From Turritopsis dohrnii (taxonomy: Eukaryota; Cnidaria; Hydrozoa; Anthoathecata; Oceaniidae), in NCBI GenBank assembly GCA_027922465.2, contig BQMF02000159.1, positions 744,001 to 808,000 on the forward strand: DNA of 64,000 bases, given 5' to 3'. Positions 1 through 9,057 of the stretch are shown here, piece by piece (position 1 is the stretch's first letter; every line of letters begins with the position of its first letter). Below the pieces are notes generated by a model, which saw only the letters and a program-made list of their open reading frames with translations, was not told the origin of the DNA and searched no databases. The position numbers and the translations under genes are program-made.

Positions 1-1
1 G

Positions 2-982
2 TCAAACTCTAAACTTCAAGAGATTTACTATCAACCTCAAAATTTATGGAAAGGACAAAAGGCTGTTCAGAATTTAAGAGGATTTGGCTTCAAGCCAAAG
101 GAAATTAAGAAGTGGCTCTCGAAACAAGCGCTTTGGCAAGTACATTTACCTGCTCCAAAACAAGTTGAAAGACCTCATTACGAAGTTACTACTCCTAATG
201 AATTACATCAATTCGATTTATTGTACATGCCTGGTGACATACTGTATGGTAATAAATATAAGTACATTTTGTCTGGAATCGATGTTGCTTCCAGATACAA
301 AGTAGCCCGACCTTTGAAGACTAAGAAAGCAGAAGAGGTTGCCGCTATGATTGAAGACATCTACAAGGTTGGACCATTAACTTTTCCGAAAACTTTCCAA
401 TGTGATAACGGTTCAGAATTGAAAGCGGATGTATCAAAATTGTTGGAGAAGCATAAGGTTGTAGTTAAAAGAGCAACTACTAAATATAAGCATACACACA
501 CAGCTTTTGTTGAGGCGTTGAAAAAGATACTCGCCGAAAATTTATTCAAAATACAAGATGCTCAAGAACTGAATGATTCGGAAAAGGTATCATCTACATG
601 GGTCAAGCATTTGCATAAACTTGTGGATAGATTGAATGATACAAAGACGCAGATGACTGACATGAAACCGAAAGATGCCATCAAATTAAAAGAGGTGCCT
701 CTTGCTAAACGAGAGAGCTATCCACCTGAAGTAGAGCTACCTCAAGATGGGCTTTATAGATATCTATTGCAACCGGGTGAAGAGCGTGATGATGGGCAGA
801 GACGAGCAACAGATAGGATATGGTCAAGAAACACATATAGATTGAGTGAGGTAATAGAGCAACCTGGTAACCGAGTAATGTATTACCTTCAAGATGCACC
901 TGAACGAGCTTTTGTAAAAGAAGAGTTGATGTTAATACCTGAAGATACAGAGCTACCTCCTGATTATGTGCAAGGTTGGTGA
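2..982 (+). CDS. Polinton-type retroviral-like integrase (5' partial)
   Basis: The frame is open from base 2 to the TGA at 980-982, so the N-terminus lies left of the window. Counting from base 2, the DDE triad is visible: Asp72 (HQFDLLYMPGD), Asp135 (CDNGSE) and Glu171 (AFVEALKK), a D-35-E spacing typical of retrovirus-type integrases (rve fold). An upstream helical segment with WKG and KEIKKWL motifs precedes the core. The C-terminal third (GLYRYLLQPGEERDDGQRRA) is a basic tail that is also found in the remnant at 14,606-15,116. Integrases of this type insert Polinton/Maverick DNA into host chromosomes. No stop or frame change is seen, so this may be the best preserved gene of the element. 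Confidence 0.85.
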   Translation, partial: SNSKLQEIYYQPQNLWKGQKAVQNLRGFGFKPKEIKKWLSKQALWQVHLPAPKQVERPHYEVTTPNELHQFDLLYMPGDILYGNKYKYILSGIDVASRYKVARPLKTKKAEEVAAMIEDIYKVGPLTFPKTFQCDNGSELKADVSKLLEKHKVVVKRATTKYKHTHTAFVEALKKILAENLFKIQDAQELNDSEKVSSTWVKHLHKLVDRLNDTKTQMTDMKPKDAIKLKEVPLAKRESYPPEVELPQDGLYRYLLQPGEERDDGQRRATDRIWSRNTYRLSEVIEQPGNRVMYYLQDAPERAFVKEELMLIPEDTELPPDYVQGW

Positions 983-1048
983 AATGGTGCGTACAAAGTA
1001 TCTTTACTAGAAACAAGTAAGGATGATTGTGATTTTCTCTTGTGAGGT

Positions 1049-1393
1049 TTAGCGCCACATAATGTCATAATCAAAGAATTGCCTTTCATGAATCTTTTGG
1101 GAATGCTTGAGACCCTTTGATCTGACAAAGGCTTCTCTAGAGCTCCAACCATAATCCTTTAATTCAACGCAAAGTCTTGCAGGCAACCACGCCTTATATA
1201 AATTTCCTGTTCTGTCTTGGACCTCTGCATACAAAGCTGTTCCAGAACCAAATTCAGATGCAGGTGTGTCTATCTCACCCACAGATTTAACATGATAAAT
1301 CACGTTTTCAGGTAGCTCTCTCCACTTTGTGATTGGAACAATTTGTTCCATGTGTTGTTCAAATGTTTCAACTGTTGGGAATTCCATTGTCAT
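1049..1393 (-). CDS. Small possible OB-fold (ssDNA-binding-like) protein
   Basis: This is an intact 114-residue frame. The centre alternates short beta-like segments (VIYHVKSVGEI, GTALYAEVQDRTGNLYKAWL) separated by Gly and Pro turns, with the conserved-looking ending LPARLCVELKDY. I associate this pattern with a small OB-fold-like family seen in cnidarian sequences, but the match is from memory and the role as a single-strand DNA-binding protein is inference. It is convergent with the integrase gene (67 bp apart) and is followed upstream by the hydrophobic-hairpin gene on the same strand. No copy is seen in the second element. Confidence 0.5.
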   Translation of the reverse strand: MTMEFPTVETFEQHMEQIVPITKWRELPENVIYHVKSVGEIDTPASEFGSGTALYAEVQDRTGNLYKAWLPARLCVELKDYGWSSREAFVRSKGLKHSQKIHERQFFDYDIMWR

Positions 1394-1478
1394 GTTTTGT
1401 CTATATATATGCGATTACCTCTCTTTATATCATTTTCAATTATTAATTTTTAAATTGACAAGCACATACAAGCACATC

Positions 1479-2075
1479 CTAGGAAGCATTTTCGGTTATG
1501 GTTTTCTTCAAATTTTGAAGTTCTACCATCAAGCTTTTTTGAAATTGATTTTGGGTTTCAGTCTCCATCTTTCTATCTGTAGAACTGAGTTTTTCTAAAG
1601 CTTTGTAATATGTTCTCTGCAAACCCTGAAATTCTTTGTAATTAATCCTTCCATCATTCAATGCCTGTGAGATACTTGTTTCGAAGACAGCAATTGTGGA
1701 TGTTGCAATATCATATAATTTTATGACTTTGTTTATTTTCTTTTGATATTTTTTTATGGAAGCTGTGGTAAGACCAGTACAAATAGAGCCAGTTAAGGCT
1801 ACACCACCTAATCCTGCAGAAATGGGCATTCCAATAATAGTAGCCCCTGTTGCAATTGAACCAATGGCAGAGCCAATGGTTATAGCGCTTGAGCTGGCAT
1901 TTAGCAGTATCAATCGTTCTATCAATTTATTGTGTTTCTTGATCTTGGTGTTAAATTTGTTCTTTAGTTTTATCAACTCTTCAAACTCAGAATTTATTAC
2001 GCTTGCGCTAAACTTTTCCTGCTCACTCAAATCCTCAGGAGCAGTGGGTAGTTTTGGGTATAATGTAACACTCAT
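1479..2075 (-). CDS. Hydrophobic-hairpin membrane protein
   Basis: This intact 198-residue frame has a polar N-terminus, a Lys-rich helix (residues about 35-55), then a long Ala/Gly/Ile-rich hydrophobic stretch (about 60-105) that could form two membrane helices. A charged C-terminal helix ends it (YYKALEKLSSTDRKMETE). A decayed homologue with the same layout lies at 12,601-13,268. The function is unknown; a virion or infected-cell membrane protein is plausible from the context of capsid genes. The gene is divergent from the coiled-coil gene at 2134, with 58 bp between starts. Confidence 0.65.
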   Translation of the reverse strand: MSVTLYPKLPTAPEDLSEQEKFSASVINSEFEELIKLKNKFNTKIKKHNKLIERLILLNASSSAITIGSAIGSIATGATIIGMPISAGLGGVALTGSICTGLTTASIKKYQKKINKVIKLYDIATSTIAVFETSISQALNDGRINYKEFQGLQRTYYKALEKLSSTDRKMETETQNQFQKSLMVELQNLKKTITENAS

Positions 2076-2133
2076 ATTTAGAGAGAGAAATTATCTTATA
2101 AAAAAGAGAATAATTTCTCTCTAAATAAATAAA
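2076..2133. promoter_or_regulatory. Bidirectional promoter with inverted repeat
   Basis: The 58 bp between two divergent starts contain an imperfect inverted repeat, TTTAGAGAGAGAAATTAT on the left and ATAATTTCTCTCTAAAT on the right. Around it TTATAA lies in both orientations about 20-40 bases from each ATG. Related TTATAAGAGAAATG leaders precede the genes starting at 9622 and 11,902. This is the pattern expected of a shared short-leader promoter in a compact viral genome; promoter function is inference. Confidence 0.5.
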
Positions 2134-3345
2134 ATGGCAGACATTGACATAGACCCTTTTAGAGAACATGGGATGACAGATGAGACAACAGATGAGACGT
2201 TTCCTCTCATACCAACTGGAGACCGTACGGGTGGACAAATACATACATCAGGTGAACAAGAAACATTATTTGGAGGTCACAGTCTGAATACTAGAGTTTT
2301 GAAAGAACTAGTTGAAGGGTTGTATGATAGATTATCTGAAAAACTTCAGCAAAACCCTGAGGTGTTATATACCGACCTGTTTGAAATTAGAGATGGTGAA
2401 TTATACTACAAAGACAGTAGCAAACCATTGACAAACAATGGAAGACTAAGGGCTACTGATACTATAGCAGAAATACTTGGCAAAAAAAGGCTGCGTAATT
2501 TAGGGTATGATATACCTAAGAGCAAATTGTCAGCCCGACAGGCAGCTTCGCTTAACAAAATACAAGAAGAACTACCTTCAGTCTCCACAATAAAAAGTGC
2601 AAATGACATTGAGCTGGATACAATCATTGAAAATATCAGGACTAGTACAGAAGATCTGGTTCGCCAATCATCAATTGATCATGGTACACTCGAAACTGAG
2701 GCTCCACTACCCTTGCGGGAGCTATTAGGGCTTGACAGAGAATTGAAAAGCATTCGCGGATCATTAAAAGTAGAAGTTGCAAAAAAGGTTCAGCTAGAAC
2801 AGCATATTGATAGAGAAAAAAGCAAGTTGAAAGAAATGGAAAACTCAACACACCTTGGTGTGACCGATGAACAACGAAATGAAGTCAAAGAAAGAATGGA
2901 GGGATTACATGAAGAGTTGAAAACTAGACAGGAAAGTATTGATATTCTCAAGGGTAAATTAAACAGTCAAGTTACGAGCATAAGAGAAACCATTGCTAAA
3001 GTCCTCGACAAAGATACCACATTGGGTGAAAAGATACGAACACTATTCCGTGAACAAGGTATCACAATCGTTAGCATTCTGACAGCCTTTGGCATGGCTA
3101 TTGGTGTCCTTGTGGAAGCTTTGTTACCAGGAGGGTCAGCAGCTTCACAAAATCCTGACAAAGCTGGTGATAAAAAGGACGGTGAAAAGGAATGGATAAA
3201 AAGTAAACTCAAAGCGTTAGCATCACTTCTAGGGAAATTAGCATCTAAAGCAGCAGAGGCTTTACCCGGAATAATAGGTTCAATGGTCTCATGGCTACTC
3301 AATAGAGCAAAAGAAGCGGTAGGTTGGTTAAGTCAAAATTTATAG
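2134..3345 (+). CDS. Coiled-coil protein with membrane-active-type C-terminus
   Basis: This intact 403-residue frame can be read in three parts. Residues 1-185 are acidic with short helices, and the block AEILGKKRLRNLGYDIP is shared with the copy at 9622. Residues about 200-285 form a strongly charged coiled coil with QLEQH and LKEMEN heptads. Residues about 298-403 hold the most conserved block, LFREQGITIVSILTAF, then a membrane helix, a Gly/Ser/Lys linker and an amphipathic segment (LGKLASKAAEALPGIIGS). The tail resembles membrane-active virion proteins in general form, but its role is inference. The family recurs in Polinton-like elements of cnidarians as far as I recall. Confidence 0.7.
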   Translation: MADIDIDPFREHGMTDETTDETFPLIPTGDRTGGQIHTSGEQETLFGGHSLNTRVLKELVEGLYDRLSEKLQQNPEVLYTDLFEIRDGELYYKDSSKPLTNNGRLRATDTIAEILGKKRLRNLGYDIPKSKLSARQAASLNKIQEELPSVSTIKSANDIELDTIIENIRTSTEDLVRQSSIDHGTLETEAPLPLRELLGLDRELKSIRGSLKVEVAKKVQLEQHIDREKSKLKEMENSTHLGVTDEQRNEVKERMEGLHEELKTRQESIDILKGKLNSQVTSIRETIAKVLDKDTTLGEKIRTLFREQGITIVSILTAFGMAIGVLVEALLPGGSAASQNPDKAGDKKDGEKEWIKSKLKALASLLGKLASKAAEALPGIIGSMVSWLLNRAKEAVGWLSQNL

Positions 3346-3457
3346 GCTTTGATTGTAGGGGTTGGTGGGTTGGTCTATACATATTTAGTAACGAGAAGGT
3401 AAAAGGTAGATATATTATGTTACATGTCTCGTGTAACATAATTTTTGCTCCCCCTCT

Positions 3458-3883
3458 TCATCTTTCAAAATACCACACAGCTCCACCAATTCCAAGCATA
3501 CTCAGAGCTATAAATGCCAGCTCTCTTTCATGTTGGTCATGACTCGGTGTATAAAAGTCGCTCAATACAGGCTCCCGTGGTAAAGTTTCAAGATGTTTAC
3601 CTGAAAATACCTTATTGTATTCTCTCATTGCATCATTTAGCTCTATAAATTTGGTCTCAGCTTTCTTTTCAAGCATTAGTTGCTTATTTATGAAATCAAT
3701 CCTTTCCTGCCGTTTTTGCTGCCATTCAATTTGTGCTTTTTGTAATTTTTCTCTGGCCAAATCATGACGTTTTCTTTCCTTATCGATTCTGTCTTTGGAT
3801 AAAGTTGAAAACAAATAGCTTGAGCCTGTGAAAGCCAAAGCGTTAGCTAAAGCCCCTCCCAACATCATTGCAATTGAAGCCAT
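3458..3883 (-). CDS. Membrane cassette protein 1 (coiled coil, C-terminal TM)
   Basis: This 141-residue intact frame is the last of four consecutive minus-strand genes. The N-terminus is hydrophobic (MASIAMMLGGALANALAF). A basic coiled coil covers residues about 30-90, and a Pro-rich turn (LPREPVLSDFY) leads to a C-terminal membrane helix (FIALSMLGIGGAVWYF). The homologue at 15,122-15,529 shares the LTDFY/LSDFY turn and the C-terminal helix. The function is unknown. The upstream gene at 3886 ends 2 bases before this start, which suggests co-transcription. Confidence 0.65.
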   Translation of the reverse strand: MASIAMMLGGALANALAFTGSSYLFSTLSKDRIDKERKRHDLAREKLQKAQIEWQQKRQERIDFINKQLMLEKKAETKFIELNDAMREYNKVFSGKHLETLPREPVLSDFYTPSHDQHERELAFIALSMLGIGGAVWYFER

Positions 3884-3885
3884 AT

Positions 3886-4113
3886 TTAGATATTCATATT
3901 TTCAGGTAAAATCTTTTGCTTAATTAAGTATTCTCGTGTTATTTCACTAGCGGCAACAATGGCAACTAGTTTTCCCGTATCTTCCAAGTCAAACTTTTGA
4001 ATTGAGGGAGGTGTCATTTTTAATACCTTTTTTCCTAGCATAGAATAGCCGATAGCGAAAACGCAGACGACTGATGCGTGATATAAATCGTTGACAATAC
4101 TTTTCTTATCCAT
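3886..4113 (-). CDS. Membrane cassette protein 2 (75 aa)
   Basis: This is a small intact frame with a hydrophobic helix (residues 10-30) ending in GKKVL. A second amphipathic part carries FDLEDTGKLVAIVAASEI. The counterpart at 15,530-15,748 shares the GKKF/GKKVL site and the LDLADVGKL/FDLEDTGKL motif, so the frame is conserved across two diverged elements and is likely a real gene. The ATG is preceded by ATATAATAAA, a leader motif also seen before other genes of these elements. No function can be assigned. Confidence 0.6.
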   Translation of the reverse strand: MDKKSIVNDLYHASVVCVFAIGYSMLGKKVLKMTPPSIQKFDLEDTGKLVAIVAASEITREYLIKQKILPENMNI

Positions 4114-4155
4114 TTTATTATATATTGCGAGATTATATATTGCCAGATTTTGTTT

Positions 4156-4488
4156 TTATTCCATTTCAAGTTTTTTTATTTTCACAGGTATTTTAGATTT
4201 TTGTGGAAGGGAAGCGGCACTCGCTGCCTTAGTATATAACATTTGGTCTTTCTTTTTATACACAAAATAAGCAAAGCCACCAACTAAACCGAGAGTTATT
4301 ATTCCTCCTATAGCATAGTTCATAGGCTGCTCATTTGGTTTGGTAGGAGAATCTCCTTCTTGAGGTGTCTGTGTCACTTGTTTTAATTCTTCTCGTTTTT
4401 TACGGTTGTATTCCGCCAACTTCTTACCAGCTTCAACCTTCTTAGGGTTCTTCGTTGTCACTTGAATTGGGGTCTGTTCTTCTGTCAT
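4156..4488 (-). CDS. Membrane cassette protein 3 (single TM)
   Basis: This 110-residue intact frame has a Lys/Thr-rich N-terminus with AGKKLAEYNRKKREEL, a Pro/Thr linker, one membrane helix (YAIGGIITLGLVGGFAYFVY), and a positively charged tail. The copy at 15,800-16,049 keeps the GKKLKEWNRKNKK block, the linker (as VPTQ repeats) and the helix. Its start overlaps the end of the gene at 4442-5083 by 47 bases, which suggests compact co-expression. The role is unknown; a small single-pass virion or assembly membrane protein is plausible. Confidence 0.6.
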   Translation of the reverse strand: MTEEQTPIQVTTKNPKKVEAGKKLAEYNRKKREELKQVTQTPQEGDSPTKPNEQPMNYAIGGIITLGLVGGFAYFVYKKKDQMLYTKAASAASLPQKSKIPVKIKKLEME

Positions 4489-5083
4489 TTTTATCTGTTA
4501 TAGTTATATTATCTGCTTTATTTAAATTTCTTCCATTAAGGTAATGTCTACCGGTAATAAGTCCAACACTGAGTGGTGCTAGAAAAGAGCCGAATTTATA
4601 ATATAAGTCACATGTGAGTCGTTGAAGGGCAGAATTTAAGAAGGGATCAGTTTCCAGATTATTGCTCAATGCATCTTGGTTGCTTATTCCTAAGGTTGCA
4701 CAAGCCCCCATCGAATAAATGCGTATGAGTGATTTCCCCAAGGATTTTACCATTTGACCGGCTAGTTTAGCTTCGTAGATACTAAAAAATGTTTCTACCT
4801 CTTCATCTTTGAGTTTGTTAATTTGCTCTTCCGTGTACATTTTCCCTAAGTATAGCTTGCTATTTCCAGTTAAGACACACTCGGGCAATTTTTGCTTTTT
4901 ACCATCTGAAGGTGGTGGTGGAAATTCACCTGGAACGTCATATCCTATTAAACTATCGATTGCTTTTTCTGCCATTTTTATTAACCAGAGGTATTTTTTT
5001 AAGATAAAATAAAAGCAAAAACCAATCAAAAATAGCAAGATCAGCAAGATGATTAATAACATGAAGTTGACATATTCTAGCAT
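4442..5083 (-). CDS. Membrane cassette protein 4 (N-terminal TM, 213 aa)
   Basis: The N-terminus is a long membrane helix (residues 5-35, LLIILLILLFLIGF). After it come a Pro-rich stretch (PGEFPPPPSDGKK), a charged helix (INKLKDEEVETFF), and a C-terminal part with hydrophobic segments (GSFLAPLSVGLITGRHY). A second in-frame Met (MAEKAID, near 4975) could start a form without the helix. I prefer the upstream start because the homologue at 17,277-17,786 also begins with a hydrophobic segment. The family is unrecognised. It is the upstream member of the four-gene cassette. Confidence 0.65.
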   Translation of the reverse strand: MLEYVNFMLLIILLILLFLIGFCFYFILKKYLWLIKMAEKAIDSLIGYDVPGEFPPPPSDGKKQKLPECVLTGNSKLYLGKMYTEEQINKLKDEEVETFFSIYEAKLAGQMVKSLGKSLIRIYSMGACATLGISNQDALSNNLETDPFLNSALQRLTCDLYYKFGSFLAPLSVGLITGRHYLNGRNLNKADNITITDKNDRRTDPNSSDNEEP

Positions 5084-5130
5084 GTTGTTGTATCTGTTAT
5101 AATTTTCTTATATTCTTTTATAATTTTGTT

Positions 5131-5255
5131 GAAATTTGCTGTACAAGAGTTTTCTATCTTCTTATAGCGCTACTGAAATTTGCTGTATAAGAGTTTGCTA
5201 TCTTCTTATAGCTTTGTTGAAATTTGCTGTAAAAGAGTTTGCTATCTTTTATAAC
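5131..5255. repeat. 44-bp tandem repeat upstream of the cassette
   Basis: GAAATTTGCTGTA recurs at 5131, 5175 and 5219, giving a 44-bp unit in nearly three copies, each with CTTATAG-like sequence. It lies just upstream of the minus-strand cassette and so could hold promoter elements; that role is inference. Confidence 0.7.
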
Positions 5256-5379
5256 AGTCTTGCAAGTCTTATACTTTTGTTACAAGAGTCTTGTAACAAA
5301 AAACGTCAACCCGCTCAGCAAATCGCATACGTTCTTGGGTGTTCCATTCTCATGACTAGGCACGCGTGTTTCCCTCCTT

Positions 5380-5924
5380 TCAGTTTTTCAGTTTTTTGAC
5401 ATCTTTCAATTCTTCTCGCGTTTCAATGACATCATTCTCTTCATGAATGGTGGTTAGATCATTTCTATCTTTTGGGTACCACGCATATAACATTTTAGCT
5501 TGCCGTCGTAAATTTTTAGGTATAGCTGTGTATGATTGTGTAAGTAACCATAGTGAATGATTTCGATGTCTGCCGCTAATTGCCAACTCGAGCAAAGGCT
5601 GTCTATTTTGTCTAAACTGTCATCAGCAATGATGTCATCAATCAGAAATAAGGTTTTGTAATCTGCACAAAAGAGGTCCATATTCTTAATCCATTCATAC
5701 AAGCGACCTTCTGGCTCAATTAAAATCACATAGCCGTCATTCCAGAACCACTTCCGATCTCTGTAAGTCTGATTCCACCTCAAGGTGGGACATATAATCA
5801 CGATGAAATCAAAGTGATCAAAGTATTCATTTTCTAATAATTTTACAACACGATCCGTTTTACCTCACGGTGTTGGCCCAACGAATAATGCTGTGTGAGG
5901 CTCTTTCATGTAAAGTGTGTCCAT
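5380..5924 (-). pseudogene. A32-like packaging ATPase, broken
   Basis: The gene reads from ATG at 5922-5924. The Walker A region (FVGPTP then GKT) is split by an in-frame TGA at 5865-5867, and Walker B is visible as TLFLIDDIIA. The frame changes near 5,595-5,620, after which the family's strongest block appears: LWLLTQSYTAIPKNLRRQAK followed by LYAWYPKDRNDL. FtsK/HerA-type ATPases of this family pump DNA into capsids in Polintons, virophages and large DNA viruses. The gene starts 4 bases from the end of the capsid gene. Two lesions make it inactive as read. Confidence 0.82.
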
Positions 5925-5928
5925 TTTA

Positions 5929-7233
5929 CTAATACAAGACAGACATAAATTCACCGTTTTGTATGTTCAATTGTGCATCCATGATTAAGTATATATAAGC
6001 GTTCAAGTTTCCTGCAGTTTCAGCGGTCTTTCCAATTTGTAAAGTGATGCCTTCACTTGCATTTTCAATCCGTCGACCGGTCCCATGCAAGGCATTTTCA
6101 TCTATGGTTCTAAAATCTAACCATAAAGCATACTTGTCTGTCAAGTAGTCAGAGACTTTTACATCGTTTAATTGCAAATGCTTTTGGATTTCGCTGGCAT
6201 TATTATCTTTTGGTTTTCCTTCAGAAAAATACTTGCAAATCTCTTGATAATGTTCAAACGGCTGCATCCCTTGAGCAAAAAGTTGGTTAGGCTTGCCCTC
6301 AACGATGACAGATACCTTCGATATTTTCGGATTGTAGAATTTACTGGTATCTCGTTTGTAGGATTGTTCGTCTTCAAACAAAACCAAGATACCCTTCAAA
6401 GATTTACAAGGGGTATTGAATGACCAATTCCGCGTTGTGTCTGCCTTGTTTACTCTAATTTGCCTGTGTCTCAAAATTCTATCGTATAGTAAAGCCATGT
6501 TTTGGTATTCAGATGCAATGTGTCTGGCCAAAGTAGGTTGTGTCACAAGCTCATATTCTAGAGAGATGTTAGTTACTTTGTATTTACCGTCTGGGTTACT
6601 TCTTTGACCTGCGGCAGAAGTTGGGGGGGTTAGAATAAATAACTCGGTTATAGTCGTTAAATGTGATCTCATAACATAACCTATTCCCTAATCCGGCTTG
6701 ATAATACGGGATCGTGCTATCTAGCATTTCAAAATCGAGTGGAATGACAAACTTGTTTTTATAGGTGTCAGCAATGGCCTTGTCCGCTTCAACAGTGGTG
6801 GATTTATCAGAAGCACCAATCTTCAATTTCATACAATTTTCTGTACACCCATCATCGATGATGATACCCTGTCTTATTGCGTTTGTTTTTTCAAACTTGG
6901 TTAGCCATAAATCTCTGTAACACCCAAAAATATCAAAGTCTTCGATGCTTAAAATCTCGTTACCTTCAAATTTGACAGCCAACTTTTTAATGATAGCTCT
7001 CCCGATGTTCTTTTTGTGTCAGCTTTCGACTCGAGTTCAATATCAAAACTTAGATGCGTTGTTCCTGGAATAATAACATCATCACTTTCTAAATTTGGAA
7101 ACCTAACCAACAATAACTGATTTTGATCAATCTCACTTGGATTGTGTGTGTCAATTACTTTTTGACGAGAGCCTTTTACACCACGGGCAGTTCCAAGTGA
7201 ACGTTCTGGATTTAATCTTCTTCCGTATTCCAT
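5929..7233 (-). pseudogene. Major capsid protein (double-jelly-roll type), frame-broken
   Basis: Three overlapping frames form one gene. The N-terminal part is 6949-7233, the middle about 6596-6982, and the C-terminal part 5929-6672. The changes of frame fall near 6,960-7,010 and near the G7 run at 6,621-6,627. Recognisable blocks are PERSLGTARGVKG near the start, ITFNDYNRVI in the middle, and GTGRRIENASEGITLQIGK with NAYIYLIMDAQLNI near the end. The total length of about 430 residues suits the Polinton major capsid family. Position next to the packaging ATPase supports the call, and the fold is inferred from family resemblance. Confidence 0.78.
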
Positions 7234-7290
7234 GTTTGTTAATTATGATCGATAATTTATTATTATTACTTTATTTTACTTTTATTTCGG

Positions 7291-7839
7291 TTAGCGAATG
7301 TGCAAAACAACGGTTGTTCCCAGATCTTCTTTTAGCATATTGCCATGCGGATCTGTGATTTTCAACGTGAGAGACTGAAATACACCATTTTTTAATTTTT
7401 TGTACTGAGGGTTTTAAGGCTCAACAATTGTCATGTCGTCATATTTAGCGATGTGATAGGTTAGTAAAATATCACTTAGCCTTCCATTCTCAAGATTTTG
7501 AGTGTTGTCAAGTTCAGAGAGATGTAAATTAATTTTAGTTATTTTTGCTAACGTGTTGGTCTTGATTATTTGAGGTTTTTTGTCTAATGAGGTAAGTTCT
7601 ACATTGCCTGCCAAATATGCCTTCAATTCTCTGCTAGTGTATTTTCTTTGTGGTAGCAACTTTTCAGCTTTTCCATCACCAGCAGACAGAGCTAGTTTCA
7701 AGGGTGCGGTTATTTCATACGTAACATTGTCTGCAAACATCTCAAGCAATGCAATTTCTTTTGAGCCATCCATATTTTGAATGGGGTAAGATAGATATAT
7801 GGTCTTCTCACCCCTTACGACATTTACTGTGATATACAT
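7291..7839 (-). pseudogene. Minor capsid (penton-like) protein, one stop
   Basis: The start chosen is ATG at 7837-7839 (MYITVNVVRGEK), preceded by TCTCTAATAC. A longer start at 7911 is possible, but it would overlap the divergent gene. An in-frame TAA at 7414-7416 interrupts the frame, and the same frame continues to a TAA at 7291-7293. The distal part (SLTLKITDPHGN then TTVVLHIR) has the beta-strand pattern of the minor capsid C-terminus and matches the copy at 11,917-12,596 (TLNFYVTDDQGR). The single jelly-roll assignment is inference. Confidence 0.62.
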
Positions 7840-7877
7840 TTCTTGTATTAGAGAATAGAAGATAATATTTTTAAATA

Positions 7878-8972
7878 ATGGAGAACATTCCCAATGCGCT
7901 TTATAAACCAAATGGAGGACAAGACCTTCAGATATTGAATGCTAAAGATTTATACAAACAAACAATTATTTTCTCTAAAAATGGTTCTTTTCCTGCGAGC
8001 TTTCCCAACATTTTTACTAATTACGAAATGGATGAAAATGAACAACGCATGAAAATTTGGCAGGAACAACCATTTAAATTATGGCAAACCCAACTCAATT
8101 TTGTCACTTGGTGTGCTTCAAGTGCTTGTGGAGTCAGTTCTGAACACCTGAAAGAAGGTCGCTGTACTCCTCCTAACCCTATGATTAGATCAGTATATCG
8201 TTTTCACGTCTATTATCACATTAGACCTCTACCTTTTGAAGATAGTTTCAACCAATACGATAATCCTTATAACAAAGAAGAGTTTTTAAAAATCTGTAGT
8301 GAATATGGTGTCGATTCTGATCCTAAAAAATACAAAGGACAATATTTTTTCAGCTCGTATCAAAAAAGACGTAAAAACTATCCAACACCAGGTCTGAGTT
8401 ATTTTACAGACGACTCCATGATACGATGGATTATAGAAAAATCTAAAGGCTTTACAAAAACAGGTCTTGTGAAGATTTCTGAAAGTGTTAGAGCATATGC
8501 TTATCTTGTTCTTAGTTCACAAGCCTCAGCTCGTTCTTCTATCTTAGGTAATAATTCAAGCGCTTTGACAGCTCAAAGAGTTTTTATGAACAACTTTGAA
8601 GACATTGTTAACCACAGAGTTGATATTCAAGAGGACATTAAAAGTTATCAGGATACTTTAAACTACGCTTCAAGCAAAGTTGGTTATTCTGTTGAACAAG
8701 GCATTTACATCTTACCTAGTGACATGAATCTAAACATCAAGTCGGGGGTGTCTGGTTACAATAACAAAATTCTCATATCTAATGAGAACTTGAGCCTCGG
8801 AAGAAATAAAATGATTAATGTTATGCAAGAGCATCATATTTCAAACAAGGTGACTAGCTCCCTGACACAAACAAAAAATAAAAGTTCACAAAAGGAAGTT
8901 CACCACATAGAACACCCAAGAGTGAGTCAAACAAATTCACTCCCATCTCACGAAGAAGAAAAATTGCTTTGA
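7878..8972 (+). CDS. Conserved Polinton-associated protein of unknown function
   Basis: This is an intact 364-residue frame. Clear landmarks are CGVSSEHL, a Pro-rich turn, the block RSVYRFHVYYHIR (residues about 95-107), an Asn-rich motif (FNQYDNPYN), a helix with SSQASARSSILG, and GIYILPSDMNLN, followed by a polar tail. The decayed homologue at 10,897-11,902 keeps SIYRFHVYFQIR, ESQASARSVIAG and TYLIPSDLKL. I recall similar uncharacterised proteins in coral and anemone gene sets, but no function. It is divergent from the minor capsid gene (38 bp between starts). Confidence 0.68.
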   Translation: MENIPNALYKPNGGQDLQILNAKDLYKQTIIFSKNGSFPASFPNIFTNYEMDENEQRMKIWQEQPFKLWQTQLNFVTWCASSACGVSSEHLKEGRCTPPNPMIRSVYRFHVYYHIRPLPFEDSFNQYDNPYNKEEFLKICSEYGVDSDPKKYKGQYFFSSYQKRRKNYPTPGLSYFTDDSMIRWIIEKSKGFTKTGLVKISESVRAYAYLVLSSQASARSSILGNNSSALTAQRVFMNNFEDIVNHRVDIQEDIKSYQDTLNYASSKVGYSVEQGIYILPSDMNLNIKSGVSGYNNKILISNENLSLGRNKMINVMQEHHISNKVTSSLTQTKNKSSQKEVHHIEHPRVSQTNSLPSHEEEKLL

Positions 8973-9057
8973 TTTTAGTGATAACAACGGGTTTTAGTAT
9001 ATGGTATTTGTTTAGATGTCCTTGTTTGAAAGAAATAAGGAATGACGTCAAATAGAT

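Noticed and set aside
705..1058. 117-codon minus-strand frame opposite the integrase
   Set aside because: It is a shadow of the integrase coding strand, with no family signal.
5865..5867. Selenocysteine or readthrough at the ATPase TGA
   Set aside because: The position is the variable residue of a P-loop, a second lesion follows, and no recoding element is apparent.
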